Source of the DNA: Gemmatimonadota bacterium
Lineage (GTDB): Bacteria; Gemmatimonadota; Gemmatimonadetes; Longimicrobiales; Gaopeijiaceae
NCBI GenBank assembly: GCA_022823145.1
Contig: JAJDXS010000031.1
Coordinates: 1-64,000 of the forward strand
Direction of reading: 5' to 3'
DNA length: 64,000 bases
Below the pieces are notes generated by a model. It saw only the letters and a program-made list of their open reading frames with translations. It searched no databases and was not told the origin of the DNA. Positions 45,968 through 55,725 of the stretch are shown piece by piece. Position 1 is the first letter of the stretch. The number at the start of each line of letters is the position of its first letter. A program made the position numbers and the translations under genes.

Positions 45968-47208
45968 TGTCCGGGGAACTCCTTGTCCGTGGGAACGGTC
46001 AGGGCCGCGACGCTTGTCGACGCGGCGAGAATGTCGACTGTTGCGAGGTGTTGCAGGGAAAGGGGGTCGGTGACGACGCCGACGGCTCGCGAATCGGTGA
46101 TGCGGTAGGGCAGAAAGCCGGCCGGAAAGCTGACCTGGGCGAAGCGGCTCGCGGGATCATGGCGGGAGACCGTGCGCCAACGCGGTCCGTAGCCGAGCGG
46201 ATGCGCGTCGCTGTCGAACTCCTGGATCCACACTCGGTCCCCGCTGCACCTCAGGTCGACCGCGATCGGCGCTTCCCTCGGGAACATGCCCTCGGCGTCG
46301 ACGAGCACCGAACGAGCGATCTGGTCGATCTCGGACTCGGGCACGTCCTGGTTCCTGAGTTCGGCGGTCAGCTGGTGCTTCATGTACCGGAACTTCTCCA
46401 CCCGCTGCAATTCCGCCGGCTTCCACGGGAGCGGGATGACTTCGGGGGCGGTCTGCCCGGGTCCGAACATGTAGAGCGTGCGCTCAATCGGATCCAGCAC
46501 CGCCACCTGTCCGTTCGGGCATCCGTCCCAGAGCGGCACGGGCGTGAGAACCGAAGGCGCCCGAGGGCGGTGTTGGGCTCCAGGGAGGTCGCGTCCGAAG
46601 TCGACGACGACCTCCTCGGCGGCACCGCCCTTCTCGTAGGCTCGAACCAGCTTGCCTCGCCACAGGTCGTCGCCGCTCGAGACTCCCGAGTCGTAGCGTC
46701 CCATCAGCACGGCGGCACCCTCACGGAAGATCCGGAAGGGGTCTCCGAAGGTCACCGTGCGAATGTCTGCCCGAATGACCCCGGGGTCGGCCATTACCCG
46801 CGACTCCAGCAGCTCTCCGCTGCTCGAAACCGTCAGCGCAGTGGATCGTCCGGCGTCCCAAACCGTGAGCGTTCCGTCGGAGTCGCCTGGCCAGAGACCG
46901 TGGGGGAACTGGAACTCGCCGGGTCCCTCGCCTGCCGTTCCGAAAGCGGCTATTCGTCCGCCGCCCGGCGTGAAGCCGTGCACGAACGGGGCCGAGGCCG
47001 TAAGCGCCCACACGGTTCCGCGATGCTCCAGGATGTCGCGGACTTCCCAGAGGGCGTCGTCAGCCGGCGAGACCAGCATCAACGCTTCCTCGCCGATCTC
47101 GATCATGAGAGCATCGCCAGGGCGGCCAGCGCCGCTTGAGGACATCCCCAGTGGCACCATGAGGGCCACCACGGCCACGGCACCGAACACTAAGCGCCTG
47201 TTGGTCAT
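45964..47208 (-). CDS. 6-bladed beta-propeller protein of the peptide operon
   Basis: This 414-residue protein has a hydrophobic N-terminal signal but no lipobox Cys. Propeller strands include WALTASAPFVHGFTPGGGRI, then FGTAGEGPGEFQFPHGLW and GQVAVLDPIERTLYMFGPG. It differs from the RDSAG-type lipoproteins at 6-8 and 20 kb and resembles the BF-type 6-bladed propellers found next to exported peptides. It overlaps the redoxin gene upstream and the peptide gene downstream by 4 bp each, so all three are made together. A role in peptide binding or surface display is plausible but not shown. Confidence 0.78.
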   Translation of the reverse strand: MTNRRLVFGAVAVVALMVPLGMSSSGAGRPGDALMIEIGEEALMLVSPADDALWEVRDILEHRGTVWALTASAPFVHGFTPGGGRIAAFGTAGEGPGEFQFPHGLWPGDSDGTLTVWDAGRSTALTVSSSGELLESRVMADPGVIRADIRTVTFGDPFRIFREGAAVLMGRYDSGVSSGDDLWRGKLVRAYEKGGAAEEVVVDFGRDLPGAQHRPRAPSVLTPVPLWDGCPNGQVAVLDPIERTLYMFGPGQTAPEVIPLPWKPAELQRVEKFRYMKHQLTAELRNQDVPESEIDQIARSVLVDAEGMFPREAPIAVDLRCSGDRVWIQEFDSDAHPLGYGPRWRTVSRHDPASRFAQVSFPAGFLPYRITDSRAVGVVTDPLSLQHLATVDILAASTSVAALTVPTDKEFPGQ

Positions 47209-47786
47209 TGTATCCTCCAATCCGGCTCCGATGAGGTGGCCGAAGCGAGCGCTGCGACGGCCCGTTCAACGAGATCCAGCTCTCCGCCATGACCCTGGAA
47301 CCGCAGCACGCCGCCGGAATCGAAGACGAATACCCAGGGCGTTCTGGATACCAGCGAATGCCTGATGTCCGACGGCAGCACGTCGGGCGTGCTGAGGATT
47401 TCGACATCCCAGCCAAACCGCTCCGCGTAGGCCAGGGCCGCGTCCGGCAGATCCTTCGTGACCGCCAGCGTACGAGCAACGCCGTCGCTCCAGCTCGCGT
47501 CGGCGAGGAAGCTCGTCCAGTCAGGTGCCACGGTATCGGAATGCGCGCACACCGAGTGGTATGCGAACAACACCGTGACGACACCGTCGTCGTTTGCGAG
47601 GGGGATGGAAGAGGGATTGCCGCGGACATCCACGCCTTCGAGCCGGGGCAGGGCGTCACCCACGGCCAGTTGGGGCGCCGGGGCGCCGGCAGCATCCACG
47701 GGACGCACTCGGCTTGCAGCGACAAGCACCTGCACTGCTACGCCGAGCGAGAGGACGATCAGCACGAGATCACGCCGCTTCTTCAT
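47205..47786 (-). CDS. Secreted redoxin / thioredoxin-fold protein
   Basis: A signal-anchor (LVLIVLSLGVAVQVLVAAS) is followed by a thioredoxin-like domain. The domain has LAVGDALPRLEGVDVRGNPSS, VTVLFAYHSVCAHSDTVAPDW and TPWVFVFDSGGVLRFQGHG, the redoxin/TlpA pattern. The active-site position is SVCAHSD, with one Cys instead of CxxC, so a peroxidatic or mixed-disulfide role is likelier than classic oxidoreductase action. It has 193 residues and starts at ATG 47786. It heads the operon with the propeller and the eight-cysteine peptide, which makes disulfide handling of that peptide an attractive idea. Confidence 0.78.
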   Translation of the reverse strand: MKKRRDLVLIVLSLGVAVQVLVAASRVRPVDAAGAPAPQLAVGDALPRLEGVDVRGNPSSIPLANDDGVVTVLFAYHSVCAHSDTVAPDWTSFLADASWSDGVARTLAVTKDLPDAALAYAERFGWDVEILSTPDVLPSDIRHSLVSRTPWVFVFDSGGVLRFQGHGGELDLVERAVAALASATSSEPDWRIQ

Positions 47787-47873
47787 TCGGTCCTTCTTTC
47801 CACAGGGTGGTCGGGTTGCGCGAGACATACCCTGTAGATGCAGGACCGTTGTTCCGTGGGGGGTCGAAATGCG

Positions 47874-48477
47874 TCACTCGCCCATCCACTCTCCGAGCAG
47901 GACGCGGATTTGCGGCATCCGTCGCAAGCGGTACATCCCGCGCTGCAACAGGGAGCGCACGGTATCCGGTGTCACTCCCAGCGTCGACGCCGTCTCCCAC
48001 ACGTCCCTTCCCTCGAGCACGCGGAGCACGATCGCTTCGCGCTCCCGGTCGGGGAGCGTTCCGAGGGCACCGTAGATCGTATTCCGCTCGCGGCGCGCCT
48101 GCAGATCGTCCAGGGGGTCGGGGCCGCTGCCCGGCAACTCCCCGATGTTATCGAGGGCAACAGGCTCAGCGCCTGCCAGCTTCTTCTTGCGCACCCTCAC
48201 CTTGCACAGGTTCGTGCTGACCGCGATCGCCCAGGCCGAGAACGGGCCGCGCCGCTTGAATCCCTCCAGCCGCTCGAGGATCCGGACCCCAGCAGTCCTG
48301 AAGCAGGTCGTCGGCGTGGTCGTCGTCACGGGCATAACTGCGGATTGCCACCCAGATTCGCGGACTCAGGTCTTGCACCAGCTGCGTCAGCAGCTTGGGG
48401 TCCCGAGCGTACAGGCGCGCCAGATCGATCGGTTCCCCGCTGTCCTGGCGGTCGCCTGCCGGGGCGGCAGAGTTCAT
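47874..48477 (-). pseudogene. ECF-type sigma factor, frameshifted
   Basis: Region 2 (ARDDDHADDLLQDCW) is in one frame. Region 4 (LGTLPDREREAIVLRVLEG, then TASTLGVTPDTVRSLLQRG) and the linker VRILERLEGFKRRGPFSAWAI are in another. The break is at a run of four C on the plus strand (48288-48291). Removing one base restores W-VRILERL and a complete protein of about 200 residues. The start overlaps the M14 peptidase stop by 4 bp. It is either a true frameshift, programmed slippage or an assembly error. If intact it would be an envelope-stress-type sigma factor likely to drive the neighbouring operon. Confidence 0.82.
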
Positions 48478-51400
48478 TCCCTGTCCAGGCCCTCCTCCCG
48501 GTCCCCGTCCCGGTCTTCCTCCCTCGGCGGACGCTCGCGCGCCATCCGCAACGTCGTGGCTCCCGAGAACGCCGATCCACTGCGTTCGATCTTGTGATTG
48601 CCGTCATACAGGTAGTCCAGGATCGCCTGATCCCAGGACAGTCCCGCCTTGGCGACCAGCTCCATCCAGGGGCCGTAGGCCGTCTCGTCGGGCGCCTCGG
48701 TGGTGCCGCTCCAGATCGTGATGCGGGGGTTGTAGCCGCCTCCGCCGCCGCGGGAGCCCTTGAGCGGCATCTCGATCAGGACGCTGTCCGTCAGCGGCAG
48801 GCGGAAGACCTCCGGGTCGAAGGCGGCGCCGTATCGGCGGTAGCGGTCGTAGTTCCGCTGGTTCATTTCGAAGACGTCGCGGTTGGAGTTGATGCCCGCC
48901 GTGATGTAGTCCCGGATCGTGAAAGCGGCGTCCTTGTGCCGCGGGAACGCGGGATCGTCGATGTACCCGAAGCCGGGCATGAACCAGCCCTTGTTGAACC
49001 CCCAGTTGCGTTCCGTGACCCGACCGCGCCGCACCAGCCCCTGGTACTCCGAGAAGAGCTGCACGACCTGATGGCTGGGGTAGCCGTGCGGATTGAGGAA
49101 GATGTCGGGCAGCCAGCGTTCCCAGAGCCGGCCGCGCACCTTCGATTCGGGGTAGATGGGGAAGTCCTGCCCGCCGCCCGAGGTCGCGTCCATGCCGAGC
49201 GATGCCAGGTAGCCCGCGTGCAGAATGTAGTCCGGCGTGATCCGGTAGAGGTCGTAGGCGAGCTGGGCGCCGTCCGGGTTGGTGAAGGGATGAATGACGA
49301 CGTTGACCCGGTCCAGCCTGGCCCGCTGCGCCGAGTCGGTGAGCAGCAGCTCGGCGTGACGGAGGACGTGGCTCGTCGACGAGACCTCGTTGGCGTGTTG
49401 CCTGGCCGAGTAGATCACGGTGGGCTTGAACGTGGTGGCCTTGACGCGCGACCAGTGGGTGGCCCTGATCGGCGGCATCAGGTCCATCGCCCACGTTGTT
49501 CTGCCCAGGTAGCTCTCGCCGACCCGGTACATGGTCGCCTCGTCGAAGGCGTGGCTCAGCTTGGCGACCATCTCGTGGCCTTCAGGTGGCGGGATTGGGG
49601 TGTCCCACTGGACTATGCGTTCGCCCGTATAGCTCCAGCCTTCGGGGAGGAGGTCGGTCCACACCGGCAGCGGCGCCGGCGTTCCGTTGCCGGGAAGAAC
49701 GGCGGTGACGCGCATGGAGTCGTTGTGCTCGTGGGTCCACTCGGCCCGGACGCCGATCTCACCGACCTCGTCCCACGCCAGCGCAGTGCGGTACAGCCCC
49801 GCGTCGCGCAGCGCGCCAAGGTTGGCGAGGGTGGCCGCGATCTGCTCGGCGGAGATCATGCGCGCGTCGACTTGCAGGGGCGACGCCATGTTCAGAAGGG
49901 CCTCCCGCTCGTCCAACTCCGAGTCCACTCGCACCCTCAGATCCAGCCGGGGATAGGCGGGAGATTCCGGTGCGACCACCGCGCGGCGCAGACTGGGCCG
50001 CTCCATCGTGACCTTGGGGATGTCGAGACGGCGTTCGCCGCTGTCGCCGTCACGCGTTTCGTAGCGGACGATGACGGCTGGACGGTCGGTCGCGAAGCCG
50101 GTGAAGGTGATGCGGCCGGCGCCCGCGCTGCCGTTGGACCTGGGGCGCATGATCGGGATGATGCGGCCCGGGTAGGTGAGGTCCTGGCCGCGCGCGTTTC
50201 GGCCGATGAGATGGAAGAACTCGATGGTGCCGAAGTAGATCTCCTCGTGCAACGCGTCCATCGGCGAGATGATCTCGTTGTCGACGCCCAGCCGGTAGTC
50301 GGGCTCGCTCAGTTCCAGTTCCACCGTGAGCGTGCCGAAGAAGGGGGCGTCCGCGCCTCCGCCGCGCGGGTTCCCGTCGTGTCGGTCCATGACGTAGTCG
50401 TAGACGGCCGGCAGGGTGCGGGACTGAAAGCGGTCCCAGAACCACTCGGGATCCGTGACGATGCGCTCGTGGGCGAGGGTGTCGCCGCCGGTGGTGGCGG
50501 TGAGCCAGCCGGTCGTGACGCGGACGTGCTCGTAGTCCTGGAAGCGGTCGACGTAGGGGCGCAGGACCCAAGCGGGGTCGAAGGTGTCCTCAAGGATCGT
50601 GCTTCCGTCCGGCGCGGTGGCCCGCACACGGTAGATCGGGCCATTGTCCGTCATTTCGAAGCGGATCTGGGGCACGGACAGCCCAAGATCGGCCGCCAGC
50701 ACGTCGTCGATCGGGAAGATCTCGTGCAGCCAGCGTACGGGCGTGTGCATGGCCTGTTGGGGCCACTCGCCCGGTGGATCGTTGCGGCGGAAGTCGATGA
50801 CGATCTCACCGATATCCTCGCCGGCGAGACGCGGCGCCACCGACTCGCGCAGCCAGGAGAAGCCCTGCTTGAATGCGGACAGGACCTCGACGGCCGTTGC
50901 ATCGGGGTCGGAGCCGGCGTCGATGAGGCGCTGGCGCGCCTCTTCGGCGATGGCGCTTCGGATCTCCGGGGGCTCGGAGAGTCGGGCGTGGATACGGGCC
51001 GACTCGCCGCGTTCCACCCCCGGGAGTACCCGGGTCTCGAAGGCCGACCAGAAGCGGTCGACCTCGGAGGGCACACTGAAGGCGTCCTCGAAGATCATGG
51101 CGGCCTGCTGCACGTTGCGGTCGTCGATCGTGACGGCGATGTCGTCGGCGCCCAGCACGACTGCCCGTTCGCGCACCTGGTCGCCCAGGCCCTGCGACGG
51201 CTTCTCCAGCGAGACCAGGATCTCGGCGTCGGCGATGTCCTCGTCGGCCAGTCCGGCGATAATCCGGTCCAGCTTGTAGAGGCCGATGGCGGCCTGGCCG
51301 GCGGGTGTGCGACCGGAGAGCGTGCCCCACAGCTCGTACTCGACATCGTCGAAGGTCGGCATGCCGTCCTCCCGGCGGCCGACGAAGGGGAAGGCCTCGG

Positions 51401-52796
51401 CGAGGCGGCGCGTTGCATTCGTTGCACCCTCCTGGTCCGCGCCCGTCACCACCAGGCTCGGCTTGCTCCCGAATGCTTCCGCCACGACCTCGATCAGGCC
51501 GTGGCCCGCGGGCAGTGCGCCCGGCGCGACCTTGCCGCTGTCGGCCAGTTCGGCGATGAGCGGGTGGTCGTGGCCGACCAGGACGGTCGTGGGTTCGCGC
51601 GCCGCGGCCTCGATCTCGTCCGGCGTCTTGACCATCGGCACCGTCAGTCCCACGGCTTCGAGCCCCATGCGCGCGGTCAGCTCGGGGATGCCCTGTGCGC
51701 CGCGGCCCGGTACCACGAGCACGTCCACACGGTCGGGAATGTCGCCTCCGCCGAGGAAGCCCTCGTTCGTGTAGAGGTTCGAAAGGTCGAGGTCGTCTTT
51801 CGCGCCGGTGCCGGGCCGGCTGCCGGCCGAGCCTTCGGAGCGGGACGCGGCCAGCGTGGGGAGCATGACCCGGCGCGCGCCGCTGGCGATGGTGACGGTC
51901 GCGAGTGCGGGGAAGCGCAGGTCAGCCGAATCGGGTCCGGTGGCGTCGTCGCCCAGGCGTTCCCAGCCGAGGAGCTGGAGGCGGTCGAGGGCATGCGTGG
52001 CGAGGGTGGCGGCGGCGGGGTCGTCGACGCTCTCCGGGTCGAACGCCAGATCGGCGAAGAGGTGGGCGCCCTCGCCGGGCGGGCCCATCGCGATCCGCGG
52101 GAAGGTGATCGTTGGCGCGGTGGCGGTGGTGTCACCGGCAGCGAGCCAAGTGGACAGCTCGTCGCCGACATCGGCCAGCGAGGGACCCGAAAGCGAGCGG
52201 ATGTGGGGCAGGGAGCCGGCCAGGAAGCGGGCCGCGCGGAGGAGGCCGGCGTCGCCGTCGCCGAGGACGGCCAGCCAGCGGTCGCCGGAGGGGGTGGTGA
52301 GGGTGGCTACGGTGGGTGCGTGGGCGGTGCCACGGTCGTCGCCGGGATCTGGCGGCATGGGCGGATCCGGCAAAAAGTCCGCGACCGCGAGCCCCGCGGC
52401 TTCGACGGCGCGGTGGCCGATCAGGATTCCGATCCGGCCGGGCTGCTGGCCGCGCCGCAGGGGCAGGTCGAGGGCCATGGCTTCGAAGCCCAGCCGCGCG
52501 GCGATCTCGGCGGCGGCGGCCCGCTCGGCGTCGGTGGGGTCGGGCGCGAAGACCAGGGCCGCGCCGAGGCGGTCGGGCACGCCGTCGCCGTTCTCGTCGA
52601 GGAGGAGATGGCCGAATTCGAACAGGGTGGCCAGGTCGAGGGGCGGCGGGGTGGCGGGGGGCTGGGCGGTGAGGGGGCTCGCGGCCGAAAGAAGGGCGGT
52701 GAGCGTGGTCAGGAGCACCGCCGTCAGGGTAGCGGTGCGTGCGATCTGAGGCATCCCGGCGGGGATTGACTGTGCCTGCCCGGTCCCGGCGTTCAT
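48474..52796 (-). CDS. Very large secreted M14-type zinc carboxypeptidase
   Basis: This 1440-residue protein has a signal peptide around TAVLLTTLTALLSAASPLTA. About 1000 residues of non-catalytic, repeat-like alpha/beta sequence follow. The peptidase domain, from about 1050, contains the M14 HxxE zinc motif in SARQHANEVSS, then VNVVIHPFTNPDGAQ. The later His that would complete the site is in FLNPHGYPSHQV. M14 enzymes remove C-terminal residues or cleave amide bonds; such long versions are exported in Gemmatimonadota. It overlaps the ECF sigma gene by 4 bp and is divergent from the DUF1592 operon. ATG 52796 has an AGGA upstream; ATG 52754 is possible. Confidence 0.82.
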   Translation of the reverse strand: MNAGTGQAQSIPAGMPQIARTATLTAVLLTTLTALLSAASPLTAQPPATPPPLDLATLFEFGHLLLDENGDGVPDRLGAALVFAPDPTDAERAAAAEIAARLGFEAMALDLPLRRGQQPGRIGILIGHRAVEAAGLAVADFLPDPPMPPDPGDDRGTAHAPTVATLTTPSGDRWLAVLGDGDAGLLRAARFLAGSLPHIRSLSGPSLADVGDELSTWLAAGDTTATAPTITFPRIAMGPPGEGAHLFADLAFDPESVDDPAAATLATHALDRLQLLGWERLGDDATGPDSADLRFPALATVTIASGARRVMLPTLAASRSEGSAGSRPGTGAKDDLDLSNLYTNEGFLGGGDIPDRVDVLVVPGRGAQGIPELTARMGLEAVGLTVPMVKTPDEIEAAAREPTTVLVGHDHPLIAELADSGKVAPGALPAGHGLIEVVAEAFGSKPSLVVTGADQEGATNATRRLAEAFPFVGRREDGMPTFDDVEYELWGTLSGRTPAGQAAIGLYKLDRIIAGLADEDIADAEILVSLEKPSQGLGDQVRERAVVLGADDIAVTIDDRNVQQAAMIFEDAFSVPSEVDRFWSAFETRVLPGVERGESARIHARLSEPPEIRSAIAEEARQRLIDAGSDPDATAVEVLSAFKQGFSWLRESVAPRLAGEDIGEIVIDFRRNDPPGEWPQQAMHTPVRWLHEIFPIDDVLAADLGLSVPQIRFEMTDNGPIYRVRATAPDGSTILEDTFDPAWVLRPYVDRFQDYEHVRVTTGWLTATTGGDTLAHERIVTDPEWFWDRFQSRTLPAVYDYVMDRHDGNPRGGGADAPFFGTLTVELELSEPDYRLGVDNEIISPMDALHEEIYFGTIEFFHLIGRNARGQDLTYPGRIIPIMRPRSNGSAGAGRITFTGFATDRPAVIVRYETRDGDSGERRLDIPKVTMERPSLRRAVVAPESPAYPRLDLRVRVDSELDEREALLNMASPLQVDARMISAEQIAATLANLGALRDAGLYRTALAWDEVGEIGVRAEWTHEHNDSMRVTAVLPGNGTPAPLPVWTDLLPEGWSYTGERIVQWDTPIPPPEGHEMVAKLSHAFDEATMYRVGESYLGRTTWAMDLMPPIRATHWSRVKATTFKPTVIYSARQHANEVSSTSHVLRHAELLLTDSAQRARLDRVNVVIHPFTNPDGAQLAYDLYRITPDYILHAGYLASLGMDATSGGGQDFPIYPESKVRGRLWERWLPDIFLNPHGYPSHQVVQLFSEYQGLVRRGRVTERNWGFNKGWFMPGFGYIDDPAFPRHKDAAFTIRDYITAGINSNRDVFEMNQRNYDRYRRYGAAFDPEVFRLPLTDSVLIEMPLKGSRGGGGGYNPRITIWSGTTEAPDETAYGPWMELVAKAGLSWDQAILDYLYDGNHKIERSGSAFSGATTLRMARERPPREEDRDGDREEGLDRE

Positions 52797-53256
52797 GCGC
52801 GTCCTGTCGTTGAGCGGAGTGGTCGGCCGAATATCGGGTCAAGTTGTTCTCAACCGGAATCAGGGCCAAGACGTTCGGATCGACACATGCACGATCCCGG
52901 GAAAACTCCTGACCTCGCCAGAGCGAGCAGCCTTTTGCGGAAATCTCTGATTGTCAATTTGCCGTGGAGATTGGGGATGCCCACATTCCACAAAACGCTT
53001 GGCAATATAGAATATCCAATGACAGAATGGCAAATCATTCCCCAGGCCGATCATGCGTCTGCGACGTGTCCTTCCGGCGGCTGCGGTGCCCGGTCGGACG
53101 GGGCCACCGCTCCGATTCCTCCGCCGGCTCGTCCCGCATGGCCGGTGTGAAGCGGCTTCACCGACTGGCCGAGGCCATCCGGTGTCATCTCGCCTCGCAC
53201 GAACATCGCAGCTTGCCAGCTTGCGGGGGCACAGGGCGCGAGCCAATAGTAAACGC
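52797..53256. other. Divergent intergenic region with AT-rich core
   Basis: This 460-bp gap separates the divergent M14 and DUF1592 genes. The central part (about 52910-53040) is notably AT-rich, with TTGTCAATTT and TTGGCAATATAGAATATCC, and probably holds promoters for both operons. No convincing box pair, operator or small gene was identified. Open frames here are extensions of the neighbouring genes. Confidence 0.45.
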
Positions 53257-55725
53257 ATGAGGACGGCAATCTCAGTGGCAATCCTGGGGCTCGGTCTGGC
53301 CGCTCTTGGAGAATCGGCGGGACCGGAGGTCCGGGTGCGTTCGGGTTCCGAGATGGTACGATTCCGGCCGGGCACGGTGATCATTGACGCCGTCGGCGCG
53401 CGGGTTGGCACCGACGCCAACTACCCGGTCCTGAACGACGTTGTCCAGCGGTATTGCACGCGCTGCCATAATGATCGGCAACTGCGGAGCAACCTGACCC
53501 TCGAGGGCTTCGACGTAGCCGCCGCGAACGAAAGGGCGCCTACGGCCGAGAAGATGATTCGCAAGCTGCGCGCCGGCATGATGCCGCCCCCTGGTCAGCG
53601 CAGACCGGGCGGTGACACGCTGACGACGCTGGTCGAGACGCTCGAGGAAGTGGTCGACGCCGCCGCGGCGCGAGATCCGGACCCGGGCACACGGAGGTTC
53701 CAGCGTCTCAATCGCGCCGAGTACGAGCGCGTGATCCGCGACCTTCTCGCCCTCGACGTCGACGCTGGCCGCTGGCTCCCCGCGGACACCTACCTAGGTG
53801 CCTTCGACAACATGTCGGATGCCCAGGGGCTCTCCACCACACTGCTCGAGGCCTATCTGCGGGCTGCAACCGAGGTGAGCCGCCTGGCCGTCGGCAACCC
53901 TGCGGCCCCGTCCCGCTCCATGAAATACACCAACCCGATCGAAGTTTCCCAGCACGCGTGGGACCACATCGAGGGCACGCCCTACGGCACCCGCGGCGGG
54001 ATGGTCGTGACGCACGATTTCCCGGCGGACGGAGAGTACGTGTTCACCGTCGGCACGCTCTTCGGCCAGGGTACCGGGTACCACGATGTTGATTTCTCCG
54101 TGGACGGCGAAGGTGTCGCACTGCTCGGCCTGGAGCACAACGGACGCTCGACCGTGCCGATCCGCACGCCTCCCATCTTCGTCCGCGCCGGCCAGCGACA
54201 GGTGGCGGCGGCATTTGTGCGGACCATGGAGGGGCCCTACGACGACCGACTGCAGACGCCGGGCTGGTCGTTCGTGGGCGGCGAGGATTCCCAGGCTTGG
54301 GCCAACTATGGGATCACGGCCCTTCCCCACCTGAGCGAGTTGACGATCACCGGCCCGAACGAGGCGGTCGGAGTGTCCGAGACACCGAGTCGTCGAGCCC
54401 TCTTCCACTGTCGTCCAGGTCCCGGCTCCGCACCCGGCGAGGCGCGGGCGTGCGCCCGGGAGATCGTGGAACGGCTTGCCGTCAGGGCATACCGTCGCCC
54501 GGTAACCGACGAAGACCTGGCCGGTCCGATGGCGTTCTACGACGCGGCAGTCCGGGCGGACGGCTTCGAGGTGGGTGTCCGCATGGCTCTGCAGGCGATC
54601 CTGGCCAGCCCTTCGTTCATCTTCCGCCTGGAACGCGTGCCGGACAACGCCGAACCCGGTGCGAGCTACCGCCTGTCCGACATGGATCTCGCTTCGCGGC
54701 TCTCCTTCTTTCTGTGGGCGACCGTCCCGGACGTGGAGTTGCTCGAAGCGGCCCGTACGGGACGGCTTTCGGACCCCCGGGTGCTGGAGGCACAGGTCCG
54801 GCGCATGCTTGCGGATCCCCGGGCGGAAGCTCTGTCCCAGCGCTTTGCCTCCCAGTGGCTCAGGCTTCAGGATACGGAAGACAACCAGCCGGAACCGTAC
54901 CTGTACCCGGATTTCACCGGACAGCTGCGCGACGACATGGTTGCCGAAACCCGCCTGTTCTTCGATCACCTGGTGCGTGAGGATCGCAGCCTCCTCGAGC
55001 TTTTCACTGCGGATTACACGTTTCTGAACGACCGGCTGGCCCGGCACTACGGTATTCCGGGCATCTCCGGGGACCACTTCCGCCGCGTGCGGTATCCGGA
55101 CGCAAGCCGCCGTGGCGTCCTCGGTCACGGGAGCGTACTGCTGCTTACGTCGATGTCCGCGCGCACTTCGCCGGTGCTGCGCGGCAAGTGGGTGATGGAG
55201 GTCCTCATGGGCACGCCGCCGCCCCCTCCGCCACCCGACATACCCGAACTGGAAGACACGGAGGCGGCCTCGGACGGCAGGCTGCTCACCACTCGCGAAC
55301 GGCTTGCGCTGCACAGCAGCAATCCGACCTGCAACGCGTGCCACCGGTTCATGGACCCGATAGGGCTCGCACTGGACGGGTACGACGTCACGGGCCGCGT
55401 GCGCCTGCGCGAGAACGGCGCGCCGCTGGACACGCGCGGGACCTTCTACGACGGCACCGCGGTCAGCACACCGGCCGATCTCGTGAACGTACTCATGAAG
55501 CGCCCACTCCCGCTGGTGCGCAACTTCGCGTCGCACCTCCTGGCGTATGCGGTCGGACGCCGCGCGGAGTACTTCGACGGGCCCTCGATACGCGAAATCG
55601 CACTCAAGGCCGAATCCGACGGGTATCGAATGTCGGCGTTCATCCTGGGTGTCGTGCAGAGCAACGCTTTCCGGATGGCCCGACCGCGGCCGGCCCCGGC
55701 ACAGGAGACAGGAACCATCCCATGA
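53257..55725 (+). CDS. DUF1592-type cytochrome-like secreted protein
   Basis: This 822-residue protein has a short signal and a heme-c-type motif CTRCH at residues 67-71. The domain series of planctomycete-type proteins follows: DUF1587 (RFQRLNRAEYERVIRDLL), DUF1595 (LAVRAYRRPVTDEDL), DUF1592 (SDMDLASRLSFFLWATVPD), DUF1588 (GHGSVLLLTSMSARTSPV, then a proline run) and DUF1585 (RNFASHLLAYAVGRR). A second CxxCH (CNACH, 692-696) lies in the DUF1588/1585 junction. Such proteins are thought to be secreted redox enzymes. It overlaps the DUF1552 gene by 4 bp; ATG 53257 is the likely start. Confidence 0.85.
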   Translation: MRTAISVAILGLGLAALGESAGPEVRVRSGSEMVRFRPGTVIIDAVGARVGTDANYPVLNDVVQRYCTRCHNDRQLRSNLTLEGFDVAAANERAPTAEKMIRKLRAGMMPPPGQRRPGGDTLTTLVETLEEVVDAAAARDPDPGTRRFQRLNRAEYERVIRDLLALDVDAGRWLPADTYLGAFDNMSDAQGLSTTLLEAYLRAATEVSRLAVGNPAAPSRSMKYTNPIEVSQHAWDHIEGTPYGTRGGMVVTHDFPADGEYVFTVGTLFGQGTGYHDVDFSVDGEGVALLGLEHNGRSTVPIRTPPIFVRAGQRQVAAAFVRTMEGPYDDRLQTPGWSFVGGEDSQAWANYGITALPHLSELTITGPNEAVGVSETPSRRALFHCRPGPGSAPGEARACAREIVERLAVRAYRRPVTDEDLAGPMAFYDAAVRADGFEVGVRMALQAILASPSFIFRLERVPDNAEPGASYRLSDMDLASRLSFFLWATVPDVELLEAARTGRLSDPRVLEAQVRRMLADPRAEALSQRFASQWLRLQDTEDNQPEPYLYPDFTGQLRDDMVAETRLFFDHLVREDRSLLELFTADYTFLNDRLARHYGIPGISGDHFRRVRYPDASRRGVLGHGSVLLLTSMSARTSPVLRGKWVMEVLMGTPPPPPPPDIPELEDTEAASDGRLLTTRERLALHSSNPTCNACHRFMDPIGLALDGYDVTGRVRLRENGAPLDTRGTFYDGTAVSTPADLVNVLMKRPLPLVRNFASHLLAYAVGRRAEYFDGPSIREIALKAESDGYRMSAFILGVVQSNAFRMARPRPAPAQETGTIP

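Noticed and set aside
48288..48291. Programmed frameshift in the sigma factor
   Set aside because: The four-base run is a weak slippery site and no stimulatory structure or upstream stop arrangement was evident; an indel error is simpler.
47838..52769. A 1643-codon open frame on the plus strand
   Set aside because: It is antisense to the M14 and sigma genes, with no domains; the opposite strand has clear family motifs.
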